From: Dryococelus australis
Lineage: Eukaryota > Arthropoda > Insecta > Phasmatodea > Phasmatidae
Direction: 5' to 3'
DNA length: 64,000 nt
Assembly: GCA_029891345.1 (NCBI GenBank)
Contig: CM056995.1
Coordinates: forward strand, 82,151,895 to 82,215,894
The notes under the pieces are model-generated. The model had not been told where the DNA came from, searched no databases, and saw nothing but the letters and a program-made list of their open reading frames with translations. The position numbers and the translations under genes are program-made. Shown here piece after piece: positions 34,110 to 45,189 of the stretch; the stretch's first letter is position 1; each line of letters begins with the position of its first letter.

Positions 34110-36100
34110 ATCTTTCACCATCAGCCACCTCGCCCTACGTAGTCTGTCAACAAATTCTCGTAAGTGGAAGGGGGTCAGCGTATTGATAGTAAATCCAATC
34201 AAGTTCATGAGTAGCCGGACCACCGCTCTCAGTTTGACGGTAGGGAACGCTGTCAATTCAAGGAAGCAGTGTGTCTCCTCATGTAGGACGTCCCACGCAC
34301 TGAATTAACTCATGCCTTATAGTGTTGGCTAGTATAATTTGCCAGTTGTACAGACGAGAGAGATGCTGGCAGTCAAATTAATAATTTCTTAGTTTTTCGT
34401 AGAACTAATCATAAATTACTACTAAAGATAATAAAGAACTACCTTAGAATTTAAAGTAAATATATGTAACTGGGAGACATTAATAGGGATGGCGTAGTTA
34501 GAGAAGTTATAACGTTAAATTGGTAGGGTCAGCAATGAATGTCCCAAACATAATAGAAATAACTGTCTACAAAGGTCATTACACGACGTGGAAGACTTTT
34601 AGTTTACAATACTAGGTTGTATCATCATTCAGCTTGGAGAAAATTCTTCAAAGTTGTTCATACAGCTCGCATGAAGGTGAGATGAGTCAATTCATAGATG
34701 CAATCCATTGCACAGTGACTTAATCTGGATGATAATAGAAGATCTGGTAGCTTCATACCTTTCCTGTAACTCAAGCAAAGACAATGCCCCGTCATAGTTG
34801 CAAGGACACTGCCACCATAAACATGATATGGCTATTAGCTTTCACCAATTACGGCGATAATCAGTAGAGACGTTACTCTCATTATTATTTGGAGAAAAGT
34901 TACGCCGGAAGCACGTGTAGGTTTGCACAGCTTTTGTCATACCGTGCAATATTCGGCACGTTCTGGGTAACACTGCGTCATTGTATAAATATTTCATACT
35001 GGTGTGGCCGAATCATATACTGTCCATTCTCATAGAGGAAACGATCAATAAATAAATGACACCATCTCATGTGTTTACAGGAGTACGAAGTACAGCCAGA
35101 TGCCCGAAGGAAACAAAAAAAAAAAAAAAACAGAAATTTCGCAGGTTTTAATACCGGTTCAAAGTTCTAGAAGTCTTTTCAGTTGGAACAGTGTTTCTAA
35201 TACAGGAATTTTATTACTCAAGTCTAATTTCCGGGGAGTTCGACTTACTAAAAGACTTGTAACACGATAACCACTCAGAAATGTTTTAGGAATTCTTAGA
35301 AATTAACTCGGAGAAACTTCTAACGTAATGTGAGATTTTTCACCACACAGTCCCGCATAAATTAGTGTTATGATGTTCACTATCACAGTGATTTGCACAA
35401 ACATTTTAAAAGTCACCAACACCATGATTCAGGATTTTGTCAACCTATTGACGATCAAAACTTTGTTTGCATTGTGAGATGAAATTTCCGATAAAATACT
35501 TCAGTAAAAGAAACTAACCAGTGCAGTACATATTCTGATATAACTTACTGTAAGACACCGCTTCCGACATATACAAGTTTAACCAACAATGGAAGCCAGT
35601 TAAAAAATTAACTATTTCCTATCTATTTTAAACCTTTACCACTGTCAAAATGCTCGCAACGGCAGCAATAAGAACAAATGCAAAAAATTTGGAGATATCA
35701 CATCGGAAATAAAGAAATTGTCTAGAGCGCTTATACATATTAATCCAAGTATTATGAGTTGATTTTCAAAATGCAGAATATTCACAGCTCCGGTGAATGG
35801 CCTATTTCTAAGGCAGGAAAACCTGTATGTAAGTCATATATAAAATACATGTGATATCTGTCATTGTGAGTACCCCCATAAAATTATTATTAATATTTTG
35901 TTTTCTTATATGATGTAAAAACAGAGGGGTCAAATTTTGTAAATGCTGCATATTTGAGTTGAAATTAGAACGGACAGAGCTATACAGTTTATATGATTGT
36001 TTGGATTTCGCCTACAATTAGTAGGTTTATTTTCCTTCTTTAGAAAGAAATGTTCTATTAGGGACACACAGGTATGAATAACATTCACTTCTATAAAAAA
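34110..36100. other. Low-copy AT-rich stretch
   Basis: No gene or repeat recognised. There is a poly-A run near 35117-35130. Confidence 0.45.
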
Positions 36101-36109
36101 TATTAGATA

Positions 36110-36360
36110 CTAGCTGATCCCAGCCAACATTGTTTCGTGTGCTGTGTGCTTCTTGATTTTGTGTTCATTACTCTTCAGTTTGTACTGCATGTGTTCATGT
36201 TCTATTTAGCCTTCTCAAGGCGTCCTCTCTATTACGTCGGGTAGGTCGACCGATGTTTGACCGTGGTATCGCTGGCAATTTTCTCTTTTAGGTCAACAAA
36301 CATTTCCTGCAAGTATGAGCAAAATAGGACCGTAGACTCCAGCGCCACCTATAGGAATGA
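36110..36360 (+). repeat. Possible retroelement fragment
   Basis: The opening TACTAGCTGATCCCAGCCAA resembles a word often found at one end of arthropod non-LTR repeats. No coding remnant is visible, so this is a weak call. Confidence 0.25.
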
Positions 36361-36817
36361 AACATAATTAAAAATCTTACTCGCCACCTCAATAACATAT
36401 GGTGTGATTATGGTCTCAATTGGTCCAGTGGTTTGTCAGTGATGATGTGGTTTAGTCACGCACAATGGATTTTATATACTAAGAAGATAGGTATTTTGGC
36501 AGTGGTCAAAACACAACCACATGTGTAATGTTCCATGCTAAAATGCGATCCATATTGCAGTAAGTTTTAATTTTTTTTATTATTATTTTCATGTTAACTC
36601 AAACTCTCATAAAAGTATGTAAGTTATGCGTAATTTGGTATTCTGATGAGGCCTTGAATGTCGCGAAAATTGTACATACCGTGTGTAAACACCAGGCTGA
36701 GGTTTTTGGTACGAAGTCAGTAATGAATAGCAAACATAATTCAGAGTAAAACCTTATTCCCGGCTTCCGTTTATGGTCCACTAATTATAGCATCTTAGCA
36801 TGGCAAAAAAAAAAAAA

Positions 36818-37232
36818 ACCTGCTACACTCTAAACACTGCCTTCTGGCGATCCTTGCTTGTTGATGCTTTGCTAGTCCACGTATTCCCTTTTCCAACAAA
36901 ACCTGCTACACTCTAAACACTGCCTTCTGGCGATCCTTGCTTGTTGATGCTTTGCTAGTCCACGTATTCCCTTTTCCAACAAAACCTGCTACACTCTAAA
37001 CACTGCCTTCTGGCGATCCTTGCTTGTTGATGCTTTGCTAGTCCACGTATTCCCTTTTCCAACAAAACCTGCTACACTCTAAACACTGCCTTCTGGCGAT
37101 CCTTGCTTGTTGATGCTTTGCTAGTGCACGTATTCCCTTTTCCAACAAAACCTGCTACACTCTAAACACTGCCTTCTGGCGATCCTTGCTTGTTGATGCT
37201 TTGCTAGTCCACGTATTCCCTTTTCCAACAAA
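36818..37232. repeat. 83-bp tandem repeat, five units
   Basis: Five units of exactly 83 bp start at 36818, 36901, 36984, 37067 and 37150. By eye they are identical except for one C-to-G change at 37126 in unit 4. Each starts ACCTGCTACACTCTAAACAC and ends CCCTTTTCCAACAAA. The array abuts a 12-14-base A run on its left. It is open in no long frame. Confidence 0.97.
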
Positions 37233-37239
37233 ACTTTAC

Positions 37240-39190
37240 TTACTTAGCTATTCACAGATGGTACAATTTGTCACCTTTGTGTATATACTGTGCCCCTTAA
37301 ACTGAAATAGTTCTCCGCTCAGATAACCATACATTGTTCTAAAAGTAGGTATAGCTGTTTTTCCTTATCAATTTAAGTACACTGAACAATATCGGCAGAG
37401 AAGTGACAATTTAAAAGTTCTGTGATCTTATATCTTGGTAGTAGTTAGCAAATAAATTTCTATACCAGCCACAAAATGTATTGTTAGCTTATTACACTTA
37501 TATTTGTTGCGGAAACAATCCAAACTTTGCTGAAGTACTATTGAAGTAACCATCTGTTCTGTAGTATATTCACAGCTGCAGATAAAATCACACATGGGAA
37601 CACAACAGCACAACATGCACTTCTGTTGCAATTACTATCGACGTTGACAATATTTATGTGATACCAACAACCAATCTGTTTGCTGTCCCTGTATTGACAG
37701 TCTTAAATGGGTTATGGGTACATGAATTTGGTTCTTGCAACAGAATTGTTTTCTTCAGTTTAAATGTCATTGTTTATAAATTGTTATGCCCACTGAATGT
37801 CTAAGATCAGTTGCCCTCTAGTGTGGTCCCCGATACATGTAAATATGTTAATGTTACAATTCTTTAAGACGTATTAACACACCTGCTACTTGCGTGTTTC
37901 GCAGAAACCTAAAAGTGTTTCACTGGAAGTGACAAAGGTATTCTCGTTTGCGATGCATTGTGCTGCAGGTACACATATATTCTGTGTTACCTACCTAGTT
38001 TGTTAGTTACAATAAAATATACATATTCTGTTCTTAACTATTTTTGTTTAGAAATGAATGACATGTGTTTAGTTTATTACAAACATTTAACTAATTGAAT
38101 AGTGCAAGGCTTCTCCAGTTTGAATATCATTAGTACTACTGCACTTATTAAACTCATTACTATAATATTTTCACAAATTTTCAGTCCCTTAAAATTATGT
38201 CAGAACTCCAAGGAAAACAACACTACTGCCCGCAATAAATCTGTTAACTAAGCATAATAAAAAATTTCTCACAGAGTTGCTTTGACATGGGAATTTTTCC
38301 GCCAATGTACTTGTACGTACGAAAGTAAAACTGAATACAAACAGCTCTGAGGAAGTTCGCTACCTCATTATTTCCTCGCAAGTAATGCATTTCTAGCTTG
38401 TTATAAGTTCTAGCAAAAGTTGCCTTTTCGCGTACTGAAATGGATGCACTCTCAAGGAAAATAATTATTTCCACTAAGGTTTTAAGTAAAACTGTGGATT
38501 CCCTTCTTATAATATAATTGTGTTCTACTTTTCCCCAGAAATAACTTAAATGGGTTTTAAACCAATAATTATATTATTTTTACGCGTAATTTAAGAGCTA
38601 AAATTTTTTGAGCCAAATATTTTACAAAACACTCTAAATTCCTGGTCTTTTTATGGCTGTATAAAGCATTTTTTCACTGGGCTTAACACTCTGCAGACCA
38701 GACATAAGGGTCCGATCTTGGAGTGTCGAGATGCTCATTGGCCCAGATATATGGGAAAGTAGCTTCATACACATACGACACCCAATAGTAACAGAAAATT
38801 TTCTGAGACGTGCCCAGGACGTTGAAATCACGGAAACAACAATGCACTAAAGTTTCTAGCACGTTCAATATTTCCACATAACCATGTGATACGGTATTGA
38901 TGGAAATGAGGTCTTGCGAATAATGCGTGTTTTATTTTGCAAATAAGATTTTTCCGTTGGGGACAGTTCTTAAACCAAAAGTTTACAAGTGTCAAATAGA
39001 CTAAATCGAAAGTGGCTTTATTAACCAATTGTATAGTTGTGCATATGAAATCTTTGTAAATTAATTTCAGTTATAGACAGATGATTAAGAATGTTAACTA
39101 TATTATGTAAACAAATAATTTACCTTATTCATAATTTTGTTGTTATTTAGAGGTTACCTGCTCTAGTTTGTATATCCTTGCGTAACGAAA
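37240..39190. other. Low-copy stretch, no gene recognised
   Basis: Mostly AT-rich. At 38695-38850 the plus strand is open with SWSVEMLIGPDIW, faintly reminiscent of retroelement protease-region text, but this is too weak to call. Confidence 0.4.
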
Positions 39191-39197
39191 TACACAA

Positions 39198-39222
39198 ATA
39201 TATATATATATATATATATATA
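39198..39222. repeat. (TA)n microsatellite
   Basis: A pure TA run of about 25 bases. Confidence 0.95.
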
Positions 39223-39257
39223 ACATTACGCCCGAGGAATTAATAATTAAAGCTGGT

Positions 39258-39480
39258 TTTCGAGGTAAACTGAGCACTTTATAAATAACTCTTTGAAAAT
39301 TTTACTGCACAAAACTGTATATATTTTAACCGTTACACTGTAATCTGTATCCGGTTGATTGAGCCCTTTGGAAATCAGCCCTTTTAAACAGGCTCATTGG
39401 CTAGCGTGCACTTAGTAAAGTTGGTAATGACGGAGGAAAAGTCGTTCCATAGTTTAAAGTTGAATTAAGTGCAAGGTAAA
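39258..39480 (-). repeat. Diverged family A MITE fragment
   Basis: GAGGTAAACTGAGCACTTTA near 39260 and TAGTAAAGTTGGTAATGACG then GAGGAAAAGTCGTTCCATA near 39415-39450 match the reverse family A order, with a diverged or replaced middle. Confidence 0.45.
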
Positions 39481-39559
39481 TATTCATGAATTTTTTTAAC
39501 ATGTTCAACGAACACAGTTACCCTGAATAAAATAAACTCATAATTCTTACGAAGATGAT

Positions 39560-41125
39560 AAACATGTAATATTAGTATGGGAGAAGTATAATCTTAAACA
39601 TTTGGACGAATACACCAAATTCTGTAATAAACCTAATGTTTTAATATTGACATATTTTTGAAGACTTTGCAAATATGTATATAAAAAATATCTATTAGTT
39701 ACATCGTGAAATAATACGGCTCCACGATTACCTTTGGACAAAATGTTAGAATTACGAAAATTTAACTCGACTTATTAGATGATAAAAACATAGTTTTATT
39801 TCTGGACAAGGGAGTAGAGGAGGAATCTCTCAATATTGTGAAGTACATATTGGAAAAAGTATTTACAAGATTACGAAAAAATATACATAAATAATCCATT
39901 AGATCCATCATGGTATTATACAACTCTGGGATTATCTTGGGATGCAGTGTAAAAAAGCACAAAAGTTCAACTCGATTTGTTAAATTATTATATATGTTTT
40001 TATTTCTATAAAAATATATTTGAAAAAATTCCCAAGGTTGTAGAATGAATGTTAAATTAAATAAATAAATATATATCTTCTAATTTTTTGTTATATATAA
40101 TTGCAAATAATTTCTATGACTGAGCAATGTCAGTGTATTTACCTTATAACGATTTTGAATTGATAACAAAGGAATCAGATATAGAAACAAAAGAAAATTG
40201 CATTATAAATTTCTCAAATAAAGTTGATTTAGAATATCCTGAGGCATTACATAATGAATATAAACATTTTCCTTGAGCACCATAAGGTAAAAATTAATTA
40301 GTAACATTATTAGATGATAAATAAAAATGTGTATTACATAACAGAACATAACAATTGTATTAAGAAAATGGTTTAAAATTAACAAGTGTACAAAGAGTTA
40401 AAAAATTTAAACAAATTGAAAAGTTAAAGAAATAAATTCATATTAATAGGAATATAAGAGCAAAAGCACGTAATGACTTCGAGAAAGATTTTTATACACT
40501 TACGAATAATTTAGTGTATGATAAACTGTATGAAATGTTAAAATCAGAGTATATAAAACTAGTTACTAATCTTAAATATGAAAAATTAGTATCAAAACAT
40601 AATTATAGTTACACAACAACATTCAATGAAGGCTTATTAACAGCTATACATATGAATAAATCAAAGATATTATACGGTAAGCTCATTATACGTATTCATG
40701 TCCATATTAGAAATATCGACAGAATTCATGTAGGTATAATTTCCAATTTAAAATTATGATACCAAAATACAGTGTGATGAAAATATCGAGTTACGTTTTC
40801 AAGATACTGATTTTTGATACAGGATATAAAAACAAACTTTGTATATGCATATATCATGAATATGCTAAATGAATTCGATACTAGCGATTATCCTAAAATT
40901 ATGTATATAATCACAAGTTAATGAAAAAAGGTAATCGGTAACAGAAAAGATGAAAAAAATGCTAATATATAGACAAAATTAGTTGGTTTATGATCTAAAA
41001 TGTGTGTAATAAGTGTTTATTACAAAAATAAAAAATCAGAATGTGTTAAATTGTCAAAAATAAAATTACGTTTGAAGATTTAAAAAATTGTTTTTTTTTT
41101 TTTCGAATTACAATAAATGTATAGA
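39560..41125 (+). pseudogene. Polinton/Maverick-type DNA polymerase B relic
   Basis: This very AT-rich segment retains, in changing frames, the protein-primed family B polymerase typical of Polinton/Maverick elements. Readable pieces include SRGGISQYCEVHIGKS near 39810, DPSWYYTTLGLSWDAV near 39902, VDLEYPEALHNEY near 40223, RNDFEKDFYTLTNN near 40470, a longer open frame from 40514, MNMLNEFDTSDYPK near 40857, KKVIG near 40928 and KNKITFEDLKN near 41065. Such enzymes copy the element's own linear DNA. Many in-frame stops and frameshifts make this copy dead. The RGGISQ block precedes the DPSWYYT block, the reverse of family order, so the relic is rearranged. No integrase, capsid or terminal repeats were found nearby. 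Confidence 0.8.
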
Positions 41126-41319
41126 AAATTATAGAACTTGATTATATTATAATTATGTATATACTGTAGAAATTAATACAATAAATTTGAGTCTCAAAGA
41201 TGACAGAAGAAATAGCTAAGATAATAAACTTAATATATTACCAACAGGGAATTATAGTAGAATGATTGCGAGGAGTCGGAGACAATGTATTTTAAATGGG
41301 ACAAAACTGGAACCTGGCA

Positions 41320-42175
41320 CCGGCGCCAGCCGGTCGGCCGCCATGCTGTGACGTCACACAAACGATATATTAGATTTGGTTGGCCTTTGACATTAATCAG
41401 TGAACTTGACCTTGACCTTGTACCCGTGACCATGGAGGACCTGAACCCAAAAAATCAAAAAAAGGCAGAAAAATTATAAAATCTCCAAAAAATACATAAA
41501 AAGAAATAAAAACTTGGAAAAAAATTAAATTATTTGAAGATACACATGAAGACAGTCCAGGGTTCGATGGCAGGTGGATCGACTAAGCTCCCGATACACC
41601 CGGCCCTCGCCAGGTCCACCAGTGTCCATCTCGTCAGCCATATTAGATGTTAATGACCTTGACCTTCGTTCTTGACCATGTATGACCCTGAAACCAAACG
41701 ATTATTAAAAAAATCATAAAAAATGTTCAACAAATCCAACGAGTTCCCAAAAACCCTTGACACTTGTCTCAAGACTAAAGACCTTTGACTCAAGACTCAA
41801 GAACTTTGACCCAAGACTCAAGAACCTTGACACAAGATTTAAGACCCCTGACTAAAGACCCAAAACTCAAGACTGTGTACCCAAAACTCAAGACTCAAGA
41901 CCTTTGACTCAAAATCCTTGACTAAAGACTGAAGACTAAAGACCCAAGACGCTCGACCGGAGATTAAAAATAAAAATCTCGAATGTTTCGGCATAATGAA
42001 GCCCAGAGCGAAGCCAGTATCATGCTCTGTCATTCCAGTATTTTGGCTGCCATGTTATGACTTCACCCAATCACCATATTTAATCCAAGTGACCTTGGAT
42101 TTCACCTTTGACCTTGACATTTGCCATTAGACATTGACCTTTGACATTGGCCCAATTTCCATGACCTTGGATATC
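41320..42175 (+). repeat. Degenerate repeat modules with TGACCTT words
   Basis: Three modules, near 41335, 41630 and 42045, share a GCCATGTTGTGACGTCAC-like head (the second only partly) and a tail of CTTGACCTTGACCTT type. The word TGACCTT or TTGACCTT recurs often at 41400-41425, 41650-41690 and 42090-42170. It is non-coding. TGACCT is also the inverted nuclear-receptor half-site, which may be coincidental. Confidence 0.6.
41755..41960 (+). repeat. CTCAAGAC / CTTTGAC short-motif array
   Basis: About 200 bp built from irregularly alternating ACTCAAGAC, ACTAAAGAC and CTTTGACTCAAGA words at roughly 10-15-base spacing. Confidence 0.85.
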
Positions 42176-42317
42176 CTTGCACCTAAAAATAAATTCTAGG
42201 AATTTTTATAAAATCAAAAAATTAAAAAAGTCTAAAAATAAAAAATCTAAAAATAAAAAATTAAATACTTATTTTTTGTATCTATCTTTTGATCAATCTC
42301 GCAATATTTCCATTAAT

Positions 42318-42830
42318 AAGCACTGCAATCAGCACCGCAATCAGCTCCACAATCAGCACTACAATCAGTACTGCAGTCAGCAATGCAATCAGCAATCCAC
42401 GCCGATCTGCACATAAATCCACTCCAATCCACAGACCAAATCACACACCAATCCACACTAATCCAACCCACACATGAATCACCACACCTATCCACATTAA
42501 TCCACACACCTATCCATGTCAATCCACATACCAATACGTGCCAATCCATACACCAATCCACACACCAATCCATACAACAATCAACATATCAATCCACACC
42601 AATTCTTCGCAGTCCTCCTCCTCAACCCACAGCAATCCACGACAGACCTTTGAAATACTCAACGATTCACAGCAACCCATGGCATTCCTTCGATCAATAC
42701 AAATCCTTCGAACAATCTCAATCCTTCGTAATCTTCCTCCGCAATCCACAGCAATCCATGCTAGTCCTTCCATCAATCCCAATCCTTCGATCGATCCTTC
42801 GATCAATCCTTCGGTTTGCCCCCACCAGTA
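42318..42830 (+). repeat. CAATCAGCA then CAATCCA short-motif array
   Basis: The array starts as CAATCAGCAC-type 12-mers (42318-42395), becomes CCAATCCACACA-type 12-mers (42395-42600), then ends in TCCTTCGATCAAT-type words (42690-42830). The long open frames on both strands (for example 42383-42880 plus and 42519-42884 minus) are translations of the array and are not genes. Confidence 0.9.
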
Positions 42831-43113
42831 TGTATAATAATTGCATTCTTCGCCAACTGTCTCCAAAATTGCACATATAGACAAAATTAATGTTTTGTGT
42901 GCAGTCCATTATGCATGCATTTTCATACTAAAGTTTTTATTATCATTTTATATGCAGATCTTTCCATTAATAGTCGAGTGCTCAAAACACCAATTTAAAA
43001 TTGTGAGGGAAAAAATATACTATACACAAAAAATAAAGAAAAACAAAACATTTTAAAATTATAATAAATTATTATTAAGTAATTACAATTTCAGAAGAAA
43101 TCAGTTCATCGCA

Positions 43114-43413
43114 TCATGCGATATATCCACGATCCTTCAGTTTACTAATTATTGAAGATATCTCGTTAATGTGCGAGAGATCCCCGCATTTTTGAAGGTC
43201 AATAAAATATCTGAATCTCTCAACACGTTCATTCGGGTCTTCGGGAAATAAGTAGTCAGTATTCTCGGCGTCGTCTGCCTTCTTCATGTCGCTTGTTGCA
43301 GCAAACGAGTCGGAGGGGTGTGTCAATGCATCGAGAAAATCGCCATCATCGTCTTCAGCATTATCACTGTCATCCTGTTCATTTTCGCCAATGATTTTTA
43401 CGGCCATCTTCAC
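43114..43413 (-). pseudogene. Acidic unrecognised protein fragment
   Basis: An open frame of about 99 codons. The first half is strongly acidic (NEQDDSDNAEDDDGDFLDAL near residue 11). The second half looks like a folded helical tail and ends KLKDRGYIA. It lies in the +1 frame relative to the frame at 43379-43573 and overlaps its end by 35 bases, so the two may be one protein split by a frameshift or a spliced intron. There is no ATG at its apparent start. I do not recognise a family. The compact layout suggests an integrated virus-like or transposon gene. Confidence 0.4.
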
Positions 43414-43573
43414 CTCCTGTTTTGTATTTTATTTTATATTTGCTTTTCTTTGTAGCAGGAGTTGTTTGGTCATTAGTATTTAGAGCCAATGACAGTTTAT
43501 TTTGAAGTTCGCCGGCTTCACGTAAAAGTCTTGCAAGTGCACATTCTGCGCAAACCGGCTCTACTGCACTCAT
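43379..43573 (-). pseudogene. Small basic frame starting in a TAATG overlap
   Basis: A 64-codon frame whose ATG (43573-43571) shares one base with the TAA stop of the upstream frame, giving TAATG. It starts MSAVEPVCAECALARLLREA, a likely short amphipathic helix, and ends in a Lys-rich tail (ATKKSKYKIKYK). The acidic frame at 43114-43413 takes over in the +1 phase. Function is unknown. Confidence 0.4.
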
Positions 43574-43756
43574 TACGTCTTAAGCATTGACTGTCTCATC
43601 ATAATCGCCTGTCGAATCGGTAACCAACAACGAATCCTAGTAGATGAATCCTTGCAGATCTCGGTATATTCTTTCAATGTATCGCCTTGTACAAACTGCA
43701 TGGGACCAACGTCGTAATGCTTCATCGCGCGAAAGTACTCTTCGTACAGGCCGATC
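43573..43756 (-). pseudogene. Upstream overlapping frame, unrecognised
   Basis: Open from just after a TGA near 43757 to the TAA at 43573-43575. It encodes a protein-like run including YFRAMKHYDVGPMQFVQGD and ends SMLKT. A different phase is open on the far side of the TGA (43757-43825), with a Cys-rich CHQCRLCDR motif. That phase is in turn continuous with 44840-44936 once the inserted element is ignored. This suggests one relic with a frameshift plus an insertion. The family is unknown. Confidence 0.4.
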
Positions 43757-43828
43757 TCTCATGCAGACGAGCATTCTGACCATGGGTGACAATCCGATCG
43801 CATAATCGGCACTGGTGACAACCAGTTA

Positions 43829-44836
43829 AGGCGATATTACACGATACCAGATTCCGTAAAATCTTGTGCAAGGTCCTCCATAGCGGCCGGTATACGGGCT
43901 AGTGTGGCACCCGTCAAGGCATTTCCCGCCTTGTACGGCCAGATTTCGTACCAGGTTTGGTAAATGGACACGTCCTATTTGTCGTGGCATGTTCCACGCC
44001 GGCTTTCGTACCTGGCCAATCACGTCGCAGTTTCAGAGCGTTGGGCGTTTACCGTGGCTACTACTTGAAACGAGTCGATGAAGAACCGAAAAGGACGCCT
44101 CCATCTTGATTATAATCCTTGAGGTCGAAACGCTTTGAAATATATTTTAAATACCACAACGATGAATAATATTGACAATGGCAACTTTTAATTACTGTTT
44201 AAAACCGTCATTATTACTTGAAACATTACCTACTCTATGAAAATATTAATTCGAATTATTTATAATATATACTATATATAAACCTATACTCTGGTGTGTG
44301 AACTGGTAGTACAGCTATTAAGTTGTGCTGTCTGCTGACGAAGTGTATATTTGCGCGTGAGTTCAAAACTTCTTCGGAACCAAATTTTTTTATCATTAAA
44401 TTTAACATGTTGATAATATTCCGGTACGTAAAGAAAAACTAGATTTTGCAACCGGTCAGTAATTTCCGTCAAAATAAAAAATAACACATTCGTATTCTAG
44501 TGACTTCCAAGTAATTTTCAAGAAAATGAATGAAACTATACTAGTAAGCAATCAATTTATGTAAAAGGCGAACAGTAATATAGCAATATTAAGATGTGTT
44601 AACTAGTTTTTTTTCTTCATAGGCTTACGCAAGTTACTAACTGGTAGCAGTTCTACGAATAGGGTTCATATTTACTGCACCCACCGAAGGTGCCAAACGG
44701 TAATACGCGAACTGTTGTGTAACGTGAATCTTCCATTGTGGATCATATAGCGGCTGGTATACCGGCTCGTGCACCAGGGCTGGTAGAAGCTTGTATAAGA
44801 ACCAAGTACGGCTACATGTATCGTGTAATATCGGCA
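43829..44836. mobile_element. 1,008-bp PIF/Harbinger-type non-autonomous element
   Basis: The termini AGGCGATATTACACGATAC (43829) and GTATCGTGTAATATCGGCA (ending 44836) are inverted copies. They are flanked by TTA on both sides (43826-43828, 44837-44839), the 3-bp target typical of PIF/Harbinger. Inner arms share ATAGCGGCCGGTATAC- and CGGCTGGTATACC-like words. No transposase is present. The minus-strand frame at 44637-44936 that crosses the right end is partly transposon and partly the interrupted relic gene. Confidence 0.85.
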
Positions 44837-44839
44837 TTA

Positions 44840-44936
44840 GCGATGATGTAGGTAGTGGCTCTATGATATTTGAGGTCAAAGGTAGGCCTTCGTATTTGCA
44901 ATTCATCTTCGTGGTATGGCGAGAGAGTGCTTCCAA
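44840..44936 (-). pseudogene. 5' part of the interrupted unrecognised frame
   Basis: On the minus strand this segment is open, includes MNCKYEGLPLTSNIIEPLPT, and enters the Harbinger-type element through its TAA target copy. On the far side of the element, reading from the other TAA copy, the same phase is open. A TGA upstream (near 44957) limits it. No family is recognised. Confidence 0.4.
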
Positions 44937-45137
44937 ATCAATGCTCGCCTCACTGTGTCAGAATGTTAACTGTAATTTTGTCTATATAAGTGTGGTTCGT
45001 TTACAAGTAAAGAGCCTAGCTTGTGTCTACAAAATGCCTTTCACTATAAAATCCATATGTGAAAAATATTGTAGCCCTTTCAGAAAACACACACACTCGT
45101 TCACCCCAGAAGAAAACATGAACATAATTATGTACAG

Positions 45138-45181
<44 letters not shown>
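45138..45181. repeat. (AT)n(TG)n compound microsatellite
   Basis: About 22 bases of AT followed by 22 of TG. Confidence 0.95.
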
Positions 45182-45182
<1 letters not shown>

Positions 45183-45189
45183 AAATTAT

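Noticed and set aside
36818-37232. CRISPR-like or integron-like array
   Set aside because: Whole 83-bp units are identical, and nothing unique lies between them.
38683-38877. Retroelement protease or envelope fragment
   Set aside because: Only one short run is suggestive, on a strand with stops around it.
42383-42880. 165-codon frame and the opposite 121-codon frame
   Set aside because: Both are translations of the CAATCCA-type array.
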